64,000 nt of DNA from Climacium dendroides (GCA_950106755.1 OX467083.1:1959501-2023500); one strand, 5' to 3'. Shown: positions 13,801-26,668, numbered from the stretch's first letter. A program made the numbers and translations. The notes: generated by a model from the sequence alone, not told the origin.

Positions 13801-15583
13801 GGATCCAAAGGCAACAAAAAGAAGCATATATGCTATTATAAGCAAGCACCTATAGCAAGAGGCAACACAAAAAATGCATAGGAGACCAATTGGGGTTAAT
13901 GAAAGCAAAAATTCAAAGACAAAAAACATATAAAATAAATCATTGTTGCAAACAAATATTGAGCCTATAAATTTCACCTTATACAACAAGTAGAGGCGTT
14001 CCAAATGGCAAGGTTGGATTTTGGATTGACCTTATTGTGGACTATAAGACAAACATTTTGTATCCTATTTTGGAGAAGCCACCTAATTTTTAAATGAAAG
14101 GGACATTTAGCAAGTAAAAAGGGCCTACTCTACTATTTAATTGATATTATAAGACCAAAAGGCTAGCCTTAAGAGATATTGGAGTATAAGATAAATACTA
14201 GATTAGTGACTTATATAAAATATTGGATGGGTCATTTTCTCAATTCAAATCTACATTAGTCATTTTAAAGATATGTTTGATTATTTAGACTTCCAAAAAA
14301 CAAGTTAGAGTTGCTTTGGCAAACATTCCAATAGTGGATATGAATTTCAATTGTAGTACTATTGGTACAATGTTGTGCAATGAAGGCTACTACAATTGCT
14401 TTGAATTACTTGATTTTGACTATTCACATATTGAAAATGGAATTGACAAATATTATTCTATTAATAAATGCTTTATTTTCAAACCATTATATTTTGTTAT
14501 TATTTTGGTTTGTAGTATAAAAATTTGAAATATATAACTTAAGAAGAAGTTAATCTTTTCACTTTCGTCACAATTTTAAATAAAAGATAAACAACATGCT
14601 TGAAGTGAAATAGAAAACTCTCTTTATGCACAAAGATATAAAAAAGGATGCAAAGAAGTCTTAGTTGACGCCAAAGGAGACAATTACACTTGTTTCTTTT
14701 GAGAGTTTTACAACAAATTAATTTGTTGCAATTTAATAGGTGTTTAAAAAATCATCTAACTTATTTAAAATATACACAATATAAAGATGTTGTAATGTTT
14801 TCTTTTGGTTGCTAACAACATTTTATAAAAAGTCAAAGTAATCTAAATAAATATTTTAAAACACAATCAAATGCATATTGGACAATTCCAAGACATGATC
14901 CTTGCATATATTATATATGTGTTCTTTGCTGAACTTCTTCTTCTTCTTCTATGCCAAATCTTATGACATATTAAAGTTTAATAAGTTAGATATTCCTTTT
15001 CCATTAGTACATCCATGTTCAATTTGTGTCAAATTCAAACTCATGCACTAAAAAAATATGCAATGTGTGTACATGATTATAATTATTGATTTTAGAATGA
15101 CACATATACTTCAACTTTAAAGTCCTATAATAAATTCATTGCAACTCAAATTTTTTTGGTTTTATTTTCTTTTAAAAATTAATTATTTCAATTTTTTATT
15201 TTATTATATATGCTTATACCTATCAAATTTACCCTTAAACATGTTAATTTTTGTAAATTGTTGAAAATAGGTGCACTTTATCTTACAATGTCAAAAGTGT
15301 CCAAAATGAGTTTTGAATTAGGTTTATAAATTCCCTAATGTCTAAATGTGTATAAAATATTATTTATTGTAAGTGAAGGATAGGATAAATATTTCTAAAG
15401 ATACAATTTTTTTTGGAAATTAAGGAAAAAGAACAAAAGCAAAAATTGTAGCCATTATACAAGATTCTTTTTTCCAAAAATTTGTCATCTATTGTTAGAA
15501 TTATGTTCAATTGAATCCAACAACTATAATTTGATTATTAATAACTTGTTAATAACTTGGGAAACACATCGAAGCACCGTTAA
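10806..15583. other. Long AT-rich intergenic region
   Basis: The first 300 bases should include the promoter and leader of the glutaredoxin gene. About 11,230-11,350 resembles 60,400-60,520 (shared ttggatgaaatca-like and gtggatgaaaatag blocks). About 12,980-13,300 is a diverged copy of 53,745-54,050. No coding frame between 11,162 and 14,528 shows a domain I recognise. The rest is AT-rich sequence with no structure I can name. Confidence 0.5.
12980..13300 (+). repeat. Dispersed repeat, partner at 53,745-54,050
   Basis: Direct-orientation similarity with 53,745-54,050. Shared blocks include gattataatgtttt, gatgctgaaattttcc, and gaaatttgatttctaaacct, followed by cattggtg and tttgcaaaatg. Divergence is considerable, with many single changes and small gaps, so the duplication is old. 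The element type is unknown. Confidence 0.75.
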
Positions 15584-15625
15584 GAGCATGTGATATTACA
15601 GAAGGAGCATGTGATATTACAGAAG
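15584..15625 (+). repeat. 21-bp perfect tandem duplication
   Basis: The 21-bp unit from 15584 to 15604 (gagcatgtgatattacag plus aag) is repeated immediately at 15605-15625. A partial third copy (gtgatatta) follows. It lies about 410 bp before the NOP14 start codon. Confidence 0.9.
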
Positions 15626-15840
15626 GTGATATTAAAGAGGTCTAGAAGTTTGAAGGGTTTTAGCGTTTGCCTTAGGGCTTTTGCTTCTGCGCCATCCCAA
15701 CTTCTCCCTTCGCGCTGATCTTCAAGTTCACGTTTTTCAAGTCCATTTCCACTTGTAAGTTATTGTAAGTTATTGTAGTCTTTTTGGTGAGACGGTGGAT
15801 GTTCACTTAGATACGAACTCGATTGAAGTGAGCGATTTCA

Positions 15841-15890
15841 GGGTTTCAGGGTTTCAGGGTTTTAGGGTTTAGGGGGTTAAGGGTTTAGGG
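15841..15890. promoter_or_regulatory. Telo-box cluster upstream of NOP14
   Basis: About seven GGGTTT-type units in a row: two GGGTTTCA, one GGGTTTTA, then GGGTTTA, GGGGGTTAA and GGGTTTA ending in GGG. Read on the minus strand this gives AAACCCTAAACCC, the plant telo-box. In plants such boxes are known in promoters and 5' leaders of ribosomal-protein and ribosome-biogenesis genes. The gene about 145 bp downstream encodes NOP14, a ribosome-biogenesis factor. A further partial motif (aagggttttag) lies near 15,655. Confidence 0.75.
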
Positions 15891-16033
15891 ACGGGAGTGG
15901 AGCTCATTTCGGGTTTCCACTGGGAACGCAGTGTAACGTCTCTTCTCACTGTTTTTTGCAATTTTGAATCAGATATAACGTGCAAGTGAAACGAATTTGA
16001 GAAAAATTGAGGTTGTACGTGCACCCCGCCATC

Positions 16034-19000
16034 ATGAAGAAGAAGAAGGTACTACCACTCTCTGTGAATTCATTGAAATCGAACGATTTACTCTTTGTAG
16101 ATGGTTGTGTCCTCATTGCTCTTTTGTTTGCTGTTGCTTACACACAGGTACCAGCTGGTAAAAATAAGCACGCAGGTGGGAGTTGGAAGCAACAAGGGGG
16201 CGCGAAAGCGTCGAGCGGGCGTTCCGAGAATCCATTTGACACGATTTGGACGCGGCGGAAGTTCGATGTGTTGGGAAAGAAGCAGAAAGGTGGGGATGCC
16301 AAGCGCGTCGGGCTCGCGCGCTCTGCTGGGGTTGACAAGGTGTGAGAACATTAGGTCTTTAGGTTGTGAATTGTGAGGTTATTTCTTTCTCTGCTTGTGA
16401 AGCTATTTGGAGAGAGTAGAGACCTATCGTCGAAATTTGGCGAGGGATTACAGTAAGGTGACCACACTATAATCGACACTTTAACGGTCGAGCGTAGCTA
16501 CTATCATTTGACAAAACCTCGCACATTCTTGTTTGCAAATCAAACAGGATTTCAATGCTCTAAAGAATATGCTATTTGGATCCGATGTTCGAAAGCTGTA
16601 AGGGTTCAACGTAGACGGTCGATTGCCTAAAACCAACTAGGGTTCTGATTTGGAGGTGGTAGGCATTCTCAATTTCGATATGTAATCATCGCGCAAGATT
16701 TTAGGGTGTCGCATTCAGGTACATGTCACAGTTAGATAATTTTACCTTTGTGGAGCACGAATGTTTTGTTATGATCCTAATCCCTAATCCCTAATTCCTG
16801 TTATCTATTTTTTTATTCTAGAGGAAGAAATCACTGCTGCAAGAGTTCAAGCAGCGAGGGAAGAAGAATGTTTTTGTAGATCATCGGTTTGGAGAGCGAG
16901 ATGAGAGCTTGGGCGATGAGGACAAGGCGATTCTTCGATTTCAAAAGGAGCGAATGGTACGACATTATGTCTTTCTCACCTCCCTTTCCACCACCTTTTC
17001 GTTTACTGGGGTTAACCCTTCCTGTCCTGTCCTTACTTTGTTGTCCTTTGTTGCATTATTGGACATATGTCTTTATGATATCACTCTGACTACGTACTAG
17101 AATTTTGACTTTCGCCTTTGATCGAGGCAGCGTATTCATGAGAGGCACTTGCTGTTGTCACAGGTTCAAATGCAAAGAAAGAACAAGTTTGCGCTGGAAG
17201 ACGATGATGAAGAGCCATCAGAGTTACTTACTCACGGCGGGAGTGCACTTTCAACATTCGACGATTTTAGAGATAACATATCTATTGAAGACGATGATGA
17301 TGATGCTGGATGTATGGTTTTCTATCGCTTTGCTACCAGATTTTTTCCAGATTTTCTTTACCAGTTTGTTTATGTTAACCGACATTGCTACTAAGAGATT
17401 GTGATTGGGGAGTTGGATGTGTATATGTTGTGGGCTGCAGTGAACGCAGACATTGTGAGGGACCTGCATTTTGGTGGTGGATTTGTTGCGAAGCCAGGTG
17501 ATGGAGATGGAGACGAAGGAGAAGGAAAGGTGGGTCTTCATCATTTGAACTTGGTTCCTGCATGTCTTTGTTTGGGACTTCATTTTTTTCCCTTTGCAGT
17601 GGAACTTGCAATGTTCCTGGTGCATGATAAATGTGTTTCAACTTGAGGTTTGTGGAAATCGTTTGGTACACTGTTGTTGAGATGGAGGTTCATTTTGTGT
17701 TTAATGATGACTGTGCAGAAGCGTACCAAGAAAGAAATCATGGAGGAAGTTATTGCCAAAAGCAAGTATTTTAAGGCAAGTTTTTTTCATCGAGCGTATT
17801 GTTGGTTTGGGTCCTCTCAGCATCTGTCCTATTGAGAGTTTGTTGTATTTATATCCGTTTTGTAGGTGAAGGCACGAATGTCTTTAAATTGTTCTGAATT
17901 CGTCAGCAAGATTTAACAAGACAAAAGGTCATGAGTCTTTCTGCAGGCTCAAAAGGCAAAGGAGAAGGAAGAGGATCACGATTTGAAGGAGAAGCTAGAT
18001 GCCGATTTTACTGCCTTGGCTCAGTCAAGGGGCTTGCTGTCCCTTGTTCGCCCTAAGAAAGTGGACGCTCTCAAGTCCTTTCTTGCGAAAGGTCCTACAG
18101 CAGATATAGGTAGTGCCATGAAAGCACTGAAAGCTGGTGACAAAACGGAAGTAGTGAAGGTAGTTTTTCTAACACAGAATTATTTCCCATTACCCTGCTA
18201 GCTGTGCAGATGTGTTTGATTTTGGGAGTAACATGTTCGTGCACCGGTGAGTTCGTATGACATTGCTGTAGTGGGCATTCCAATTGTCTTGGTCATAGAG
18301 AGCCAGATTATAGCTTTGAGTTTAAATTATCTTATTTTCCATATCATGATGTTGCACTAAATATATACCTTGGTTGTTGAAGGAAAAGCCTGATGAGTAT
18401 GACAAGCTGGTGAAGGAGATGACTTTCGAGATAAGGGGTCATGCTTCAGATCGGTCCAAAACTGCTGAGGAGTTAGCTAAAGAAGAGCGCACTCGCTTGG
18501 AAGAGCTTGAGGTGTTTACATTGTTTTGTCATTCAAAGTAGAACTGAACTCCTAAAGTAGAACTGAGTTTCTAATGGTCATGCACAAATTTCAACTATTG
18601 GTTGTAATCAGCAAGCAATTCTTGTCTGTTGTTGTAAATTTGGATGCGACAATCATGAGTTTGCCTCTCTCACTAATGTTGTTATTCTTTGTGCAGAAAA
18701 AACGCAAGCAGCGGATGCTTGGGGGATCCGAGTCTGATGAAGATGGAGATGAAAGTGATAAAGAGGAAGGAGAATCACGCAGGCTGCAGAAAAAGAAGAG
18801 GAGAGAAATCTCTGGTGATGATCTTGGTGAGAACTTTGTGATGGAGGATGAATACCAGGAGAAAGGTTGGGTAGATGAAGTACTAGCAAGGAAAGAAGAT
18901 AGTGATGAAGATGAGGATGAAGAGGATGAGGATGAGAATGATGAAGGCTCGAGTGACGGGTCGGAAGAGGATGAAGATGAGGAAGGGTCCGATGAGGGAA

Positions 19001-22000
19001 GTGAAGGATCTGAGGATGAAGACTGGGAGCATAGCGAAGATGAATTAGAAGGTATTGAGGGGATACCAAAGCTGTCTGCAAAAGATCAAGATCTGTTGGA
19101 CAAACTTCTTGCAGCCAAGAAAGGTCCTAAGCCAGAAGATAAAATTAGGAGCGTATTGGAGAAGGACAGCAAGACTCCGCAGAAAGCAAAGAAATTACCT
19201 TCGGATCAACATGAGCTAGATGGTGCCCTTCCTTATGTGATTGATGCACCACAAACTCTACTTGAGTTCCGCCAATTGGTTGATAAAAGATCTATTCAGG
19301 ACTTAGAAATTGCAGTGGAAAGGATTCGAAAGTGCAATGCACTAAGCTTGGCTGCTGAGAATCGAAAGAAGATGCAGGTATGTTCCTCCTTTCCGCAGCA
19401 ATCTCTTCCCATGTGGCTTTCACCTTGTTTCATATGTCTCAGCGGTCAGTAGCAACAAAGAATAGGTGAAATGAATCCCAACGATTTGTCGGTTTTTAAT
19501 TTAAATATGGTCAACTCTCGGAAGCCGGGTCACAATGCCTGAAAAAACACATGGCTTTAAATTTGAGATTTGAATTAGTGCCCCCTTACGTTGGGAACGA
19601 TTGACTGAAATTCAGGTTGTTCCCTAATACGTCGTTGTTTGCGATGTACTCATTCATGTAGGTCAAAAACTTTTAACCATGGTTTTGTGGACTTGTAGGT
19701 TTTCTACAACGTGTTGCTTCAGTATTTTGCGACCTTGGCTGGCGAGCGGCCTTTAAGTTTGCAAAGAGTTAATGCATTAGTGAAACCTTTAATAGAACTA
19801 AGTGGAGAGACCCATTACTATGCTGCCGTATGTGCTCGAGAGCGCATTATACGTATGCAGAAACAGCTATCTGAGAAGCTAAAGAGTACAGGTGCGTCGG
19901 TATATACCTTCCCTATGCGATAGTTTTATCTTCTGATGTGATCGGATACTTCGTGTATTGCCATTCGAGGACTGGATAGTAGCATTACCTTTCCTCATTA
20001 GTGCGGTTGTGAAATCTTGAGAGGGTATTCTATTACTGCACTCCTCCACATCTTACTGAACACCATCGGTTTCTTTGCTAATTAATGCCAATATCTTGGT
20101 TGTGACAGATGATATTAGTTGCTGGCCCTCAAATCGGACATTGTTACTATTCAGGCTTTGGTCCATTATCTTTCCTCCCTCGGACTTTCGTCACGCTGTC
20201 ATGACGCCGGCGATGCTCCTCATGTCTGAGTACTTACTGCGCTGTCCTGTCAAATCTGGTCATGATATCGCTGTTGGCACCTTTATTTGCTCACTTCTTC
20301 TTTCGGTCAGTACATCTACCTTTCCCCTATCAACCATGCATGTCATTATTTGTTTGTGGATAGTTCCTTCTTTTTCATGTGATCTTTTTACCCTCTCTAA
20401 TCTCTTGAAAACTTTCTGCAGGTAATGAAGCCAGCAAAGAGATTTTGCCCTGAGGCTCTAAGCTTTCTGCAAGCACTTCTTCTGTCAGCACTGCCCAAGA
20501 TGGATCGATCCAAAGAGTTGCCTGATGTTGCTCTTGTAAGACTTTTTGCTTACCAAAGCTGGGCACATTTTTACTGACTGTTTATACCTTGCCGTGGTAA
20601 TGCTGTGATATAAGAAAGAGTCCTCATGGTGTTTTATGGAATGCACATTAGACTGCTCAATTATGCCACAATATTAGCATCATGAACTGGGAGATTGTCG
20701 AAGCTGCTTTTGTTTTATTCTCTTAATTTGAACAGTTCATCGAGTAAGCAGAACTGCTTCCATTTATGCAACCCTCACCGTACATCATATTTTTATCTTG
20801 CATTCGTCAATTATGTGGTTTATTTATCGAATATTCTAAGTTAAATATCCAAGCACTGACATAATGTGTCGTGACAGAACTGCCCTATCCACCTAGTGGA
20901 GTTTGTAGCTTCCAAACAATGGTTGTGGATTTCAAGCTCCAAAACCCAAGTCGTGGACGTGCAGCCTTTAGATTTTATATCTGTGCTCACGGCAGACAGT
21001 TCTTCACCATTATTTGAGTCTGATTCATTTAAGTAAGTTCTTTTCTGTGTGATTATCCTGTCTTGTGCTTGGATATGTGCAACTATTTGAATTCAGCTGT
21101 GTTTGCCGAGGACTTAGCAATGGTTTTATGCAAAGTGTATTTGATTCCCTTGAGTGCATACAAGCTATTTGGGGGATTGGTGTTATAATGTTCAGTAAAA
21201 TGTTGTTGACTCTGGGTGCTTTTTGTCGATTGTCTTTTGCAGAGTTGGGATTTTGTACAGTGTGATGAAGACTTTAAGTGGATTTGCGGAAGTCTACTCG
21301 AACGATTCATCATTTCCAGAGCTGTTCTCACCATTTTTGACATTGTTAGGCGCACTGAAAAAGGGTAATTTACTGCCAGAGACGTTAGTGACGTTGACCA
21401 CTGAAGTTCACCAGTTCATAGCGGAGAAGGTGAACGAGCATGAGACTTTGCGACTGCCGTTGCGTATGAGGATGAGCAAGCCGACTCCCATCAAAACGTT
21501 TAATCCTCAATTTGAAGAAAAGTAAGTCCCTATGCCTGTATTTCTATCACGCGTAGACACGAGAAAGGTTATTTGCTGTGGATACCTTCAAAATTTGGCT
21601 TTTCGTGAACATTTTTGTTTGATCTAGGAGGAGGTTCTCCTACAGCTGTTACAGATTAGCCTATTCTTTTTATCAATAATTGTTTTCTGCTACCTTTCTA
21701 GTGATCTTTTATGGGATATATTGTTGATGGGATGGGCCTCTGGATCTTTTGCAGTTATGTTAGAGGTAGAGACTATGATCCTGATCGGGAGAGAGCAGAA
21801 CATAAGAAGATGAAAAAACAGATTAAAGTGGAGGCAAGGGGTGCAGCACGAGAGGTCCGGAGAGACAACTGGTTCCTTGCTGAGGAAAAAGCCAAGGAAA
21901 ACGCTGTATTATTGGAAGAACGTGAAGAGAAGTACAACAAAGCCATGTCATTTTTAGAGCAACAGGAATCTGCCTTCAAATCCGGACAACTTGGGAAAGG

Positions 22001-22022
22001 AAGAAAGAGAAAGAAGAGGTAG
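16034..22022 (+). CDS. NOP14: Nucleolar protein 14 (small-subunit processome factor)
   Basis: Fifteen exons give about 954 residues: 16034-16048, 16148-16339, 16822-16956, 17164-17311, 17441-17529, 17719-17775, 17947-18159, 18383-18511, 18697-19377, 19699-19891, 20109-20305, 20422-20535, 20878-21032, 21243-21521 and 21755-22022. NOP14 acts in the nucleolus in the complex that processes 18S rRNA and builds the 40S subunit. Family hallmarks are NPFDTIWTRRKFDVLG, LGDEDKAILRFQKER, an acidic tract at about residues 394-445, LPYVIDAPQTLLEF, DFRHAVMTPAMLLMSEYLLR and RGRDYDPDRERAEHKK. A Lys/Arg-rich tail (GKGRKRKKR) suits nucleolar targeting. All phases agree. Intron 6 (17776-17946) begins GC, not GT. 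Exon 4 could instead start at 17131, adding 11 residues. Intron 1 (99 nt) has no in-frame stop, so exon 1 is the least certain part. Confidence 0.95.
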
Positions 22023-24898
22023 TTCGGCGATTGATCCTTGTGGCAGGTTGTGCTGTTTTGTATGCATATTCCAAGCAATAGGGGGTAGAAGAAGAATTTC
22101 ACTTACAAGTGAAGTGATGAATGTAAAGCCATGTAGAAAATTCTCCGACGAATCTTTATGCTTATATCATAGAGCCCACAACCCCTAGGATTCTTTTTTG
22201 AGATTTTGGCATACCAAGATAACCACAAATCTTTACAAGTCTAGTAGTGTGAAGCTACCTTTTCCCCTCCCAAGTATTCTTCTTGTACTGTAACGTATTT
22301 AAAATTTTGGATCAATGAATTTGAGTCTACTGGGTTTTATTTTTCTGGTTGCTGATCAAAATATCTTGTGTTTCACTCCTTAACCCTGCAACGCCGCCGC
22401 GGACACTTAAAGTGTCCGATGGATGATACAGAATTCTTCATCTTCGGAGTTTTGTTGAGAAAAGGAAACATCTTCTATAGTAATTTGACTTTCAATGAGT
22501 ACTTTTCCATTTTTTTAAGTGATTGATTCTCATGGTTTTGGAAAATGATGAATTTTGTAGAGACCAGCCTGTCCTTACAGGGTTAACTGGTAAGGTATGA
22601 ATATCATAAATGGTTAAAATAAGCATTTCAGCTTGGAGAATATGGGAAATTCATTGAGAAATTGAGTTCTATGTGTGAAAATAAGGATGAGGAATGCAAA
22701 AAAAGGGATTTTTTTTCTTTAAGAATGAATATTTTATTCAATATAAATGTGGATTCTTCATCTAGATGCCATTCTTGTCTCATAGCTTTACTGAAAATGG
22801 TTACCTTTGGAACTTGTTCCTCATTAAGTGAGTCAATCAAATCTTTTTTAATCACCATGAGACCCCACTATTGTTGGGTTTAGAATATCTTGTTGTGCCA
22901 TCTAGGGGGGCATTGCTTATGGTATTCCTACCATAAGTGTCCAAGGTTTTTTTTTGAACTTTTTGGAGTTTTCTTGAAACTAAATAAAAAGCCTAAGTTC
23001 TAATAAGTTCAGTTAATTTAAAAAAAAATTGTAACTACATGAATTCAAACTAGATGTGGTATGGATTACATAGGAAAGACAACTCAACAATATCACGTAT
23101 CAATTGAAAGATTATTATGTTTGATCAAGAGGGTGTTAAAATTGCAAAAGTATTGGAGGTTTGTTGATCCTTTTTTTACATGTGAAATCTAGAAATAAGG
23201 TCATGAGAAAAATATGAAGTCAAAGGATATAACTAGAATAACCATAATTGATTTACATGCTCTCAAATTGCTTTTCAATTAATTTTTAATGTGAATTTTT
23301 TTCCAAGATCCTTTGTAATTTGAGGCTCATGTCTAAGAGCCTTTAACACTAGAACTTCAAGAGTTGCAATGGACATCTTTGTACAGATCTTCAATAGAAA
23401 AATCATAAACATTTTTTTTAAAAAATTTGATATTTTTGTTTTAAAACAGGATTTAAAGGATATTCAACTATTAAAAAGAAAAGACTAAAAAGAATACTTT
23501 GGTGAGATTTTACTTAACTTCAAAGCTTAGTTGACTCCAAAATATAGTGTGTTGGGCATTTAGGAGTTAATATTGCTAATTTCACTCTCAAAATAGAATT
23601 CACAACATGGAATCTACATTCTTCACAATACCAAGCCGAATCTTCAATCAATGATTTCATTTTCAATTATGAGAATTTGGAAGTGGGTGTAGATCCTATA
23701 GATTCATCTTTGAAAAACTTCCTATTAACCCCTAAAGGCTACCACATGGCTTCTACAACTATATTTGTAGAAAATTTGAAATGTAAACCTCACTAACAAT
23801 GAATGAATAACAAAGAGACCACTTAGAGTCCTAGATGATTTTTTAGTTGAATCCAATTAAGAGGTGATTGAATGTGTTACTTTTTGTGAGTTTTTTGAAA
23901 ATGGAAAAGGCACTCTTGGCCATCACTTCACATCCTCATATTTTTTTCCACACCTCAAAATGATTTGAAAAAATTTCACATCAAAATAATGATGATATGT
24001 ATCCTTGGAAAAAGTATTAGATTTCTCAGATTACTTTTGAGCATTCACATTTCTACATTTCAATTTCAATTGATGTCTAAAGTCTTGCCTAAATGTCTTT
24101 CATCAATCTTATTAATGGTCTCATTTTCTCAAAAATTGTGCAATTTCATTGATCTTTTTTTCATAGGAAAGTTGTATAAGTTTTTTTTCATTTCAAAGGT
24201 GGTAACCATCAAATCTATTCTACATGAATGAGGAATTAAGGTAGTTACAAAAGTATGAACTCCCAATTTGTCACTTGGGACTCATATTTTTTTTTTAACA
24301 TTTTAAGTTAAGTTTTGTACGACAAAATCCCCCAAAAGAGTATTAAACGAAAACTTATATGTTACATACTAATATAGCATTTGGTCCATAATAAAGTAGA
24401 ATATCTAAAAAAAACTCAAAATCTTGCATATATAGAGAGATTAGAACCCCAAAAGTAATGAAAATATAGAATACTTTGTAAATACCATTCTAAATGCCTA
24501 ACTATGCCTAGCATACAACAAATCTTAGCTAAAATGGTCCGAGGAACTCTAGTGGAATCCCTAAGTCATTCTCCAAAGACATGATTCAATATCTTAGTTG
24601 TTTTAAGAAAAGTAGAAACCTCAATTGTTAACCTATAGTTTCTATAAACTCACAACGTACTAGAAGAGGGCATTTGTGGCAAAAATAAGGTGTTTCAAAT
24701 TCAAAATCATGCCAAAAATCCAACAGTGAAATCGGCTTATAAAGATTTTTTTCATATAAAAAATTCTTTAATCATTGGTAATTAAAGGAGATAGTAGGAT
24801 TTCAATCTCCTTCAAATGTACAGATTAAAAATATAAGCCTACACATCTTTTTATTGAATTTTATGAGAGTTTCCATAAAAAATTCTTAAATATTTTAA
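22023..24898. other. Intergenic region after NOP14
   Basis: The first 300 bases should hold the NOP14 3' untranslated region. A small hairpin, ggacacttaaagtgtcc, lies near 22,401. About 23,330-23,530 resembles 37,070-37,265 (shared aggctca, aatagaaaaatcataa and acttaacttca-like blocks), so it is a dispersed repeat. No gene is seen. Confidence 0.5.
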
Positions 24899-25203
24899 CA
24901 CTACAAGGGAAATGGGCCCTAATCTACAGAATTTTTGACAGAGAAGTGTCCAAAATGACAGCCTAATGTCCCAAATGACAACCAGAACTTCTTGTTAATT
25001 TTTTTGTCAATATCTTGTCAATTTTTCAATCAATTTTGACAAATGAGGTGAAAGTCTTCTACAAACACAGCAAGATTTTACATATAATTTACTTTATATT
25101 TAAAATGATGAAAATATATTTTACTGACACTAAGAAAAAATATACTTCTTTGCAACCTTTAACGACTCACAACCAACACCTTCAATTCACATATCAATTC
25201 ATC

Positions 25204-26186
25204 TGAGCTCCCTCTATATATTTGGAGTGGTAGGAAATCGACCAAACAATGTGGGATATATGAATTGTTGAAGTTGCGAGGGCTCGTAGTGAAGTTAAAA
25301 ACTCGAAATTTTGTATTAAAAGTACAATTTCAGACCTCATTTAAGCATAGTAGAGTGTCTTTTTTTAAGAAACTTTAAACTAAGACTAGTTAGAATATAC
25401 ATTGAAGTTTCAATTACAAAACTCCTTTTGACATTTCAAGTTTTCAATAAAAAGTTATGGACCGATTTCAAAGAGCATTTTGAAAAATATAATAAGAACA
25501 ATTTCAAACACCTCTTTGAAATTCCATAACTTTTGATTTAAAGATCAAAATGTCAAAATTATTTTTGTATGAAAAACTTTATTTCATTTTCTAACTAATA
25601 TTAGTTAAATGTTTTATGAAAAAACACATTATACTATGCTTAAATGAGGTCTAAACTCCTATATTTAACACAGAATTTCGGGTTTCTGACTGAAAACACC
25701 GAGTTAGAAACCCGAAATTCTGTGTTAAATATAGGAGTTCAGACCTCATTTAGGCATAGTATAATGTGTTTCTTCATAAAACATTTAACTAATATTATTT
25801 AGACAATGAACTAAAGTTTTTCATACAAAAATAATTTTAACATTTTGAGCTTTAAATCAAAAGTTATGGAATTTCAAAGAGGTGTTTAAAATTGTTCTTA
25901 TTATATTTTTTCAAAATGCTCTTTCAAATCGGTCCATAACTTTTTATTGAAAACTTGAAATGTCAAAAGGAGTTTTGTAATTGAAACTTCAATTTTTATT
26001 CTAACTAGTCTTAGTTTAAAGTTTCTTAAAAAAAGACACTCTACTATGCTTAAATGAGGTCTGAAATTGTACTTTTAATACAAAATTTCGGGTTTCTAAC
26101 TTCACTACAACTTTAACAATTCATATATCCCATATGGATTGGTTGACCTCCTACCTCCATATGTGTATGTATATAAGGAGCTTCTC
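25204..26186. repeat. Nested palindrome, about 0.98 kb
   Basis: The arms at about 25,204-25,692 and 25,701-26,186 are inverted copies, with a loop of only about 8 nt around 25,693-25,700. By eye, mismatches are few near the centre and more frequent outward. Each arm is itself an imperfect inverted repeat: the outer block, running from cgaaattttgtatta to tttaagcatagta, is the complement of the inner block that ends in tttcgggtttct. The whole is therefore four alternating copies of a unit of about 235 bp. A further diverged copy of the outer flank lies at 33,660-33,790. Confidence 0.88.
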
Positions 26187-26358
26187 TTCCCCATTCTCGA
26201 CACTGAATACAAATGGTTCATGGAGTGAAGTAATTTAGTAAATAAATTATTCATTGGGATTTTATTTTGTTTTGGTAAATATTCTTGAGAGATGATAAAA
26301 AAAAAAAAAAAATTTATTCATTTAAAATGATTTGATCTAAAAGTATTTTAGTCATCTG

Positions 26359-26570
26359 ATAAAATTTTGTCAATGGAGTGACAAAGTATTGATTTTGCAA
26401 CTAAATTTTGTCCTGTGATTGACAGAATCTTGTCAATGGAGTGATGAAGTATTGATTTTGCAACCAAATTCTGTCCTGTGATTGACAGAATCTTGTCAAT
26501 GGAGTGATGAAGTATTGATTTTGCAACCAAATTCTATCCTGTGATTGACAGAATCTTGTCAATGGAGTGT
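26359..26570. repeat. 63-bp tandem repeat, about 3.3 units
   Basis: The block caatggagtg recurs at 26371, 26434, 26497 and 26560, exactly 63 bp apart. Each unit holds ttgacagaatcttgtcaatg, itself partly palindromic. Because 63 divides by three, one minus-strand frame stays open (repeating KSILHHSIDKILSITGQN). It has no recognised domain and is best read as subterminal repeats of the CACTA element around it. Confidence 0.9.
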
Positions 26571-26668
26571 CCAAATTGAGTGGAATCAGCCCCTCCTAAT
26601 TGACAAAGGAATTGACGAAATTCTGTCATTTTTCTGTCAATTTGGACACAATTCCCCTTGTAGTGTAA

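Larger units (their letters stand above)
24899..26665. mobile_element. CACTA-type transposon, 1.77 kb, non-autonomous
   Basis: The left end begins CACTACAAGGGAAA and the right end is its inverse, finishing TTGTAGTG. A TAA target duplication lies on both sides (24,896-24,898 and 26,666-26,668). CACTA ends with a 3-bp duplication define the En/Spm-like superfamily. Repeated GACAGAA and TGTCAA motifs near both ends look like transposase-binding subterminal repeats. The motif AATCAGCCCCTCCTAA near the right end is shared with the 215-bp elements at 33-35 kb, so they belong to one family. There is no transposase gene. The interior holds a nested palindrome (25,204-26,186) and a 63-bp tandem array. 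Confidence 0.88.

Noticed and set aside
18653..19081. Minus-strand His/Leu/Ser-rich frame
   Set aside because: It is the reverse reading of the acidic NOP14 exon, whose Asp and Glu codons give this composition.
26348..26530. Minus-strand repeat protein with units of 21 residues
   Set aside because: It is open because the repeat length is 63 bp; it lies in a transposon end and has no known domain.
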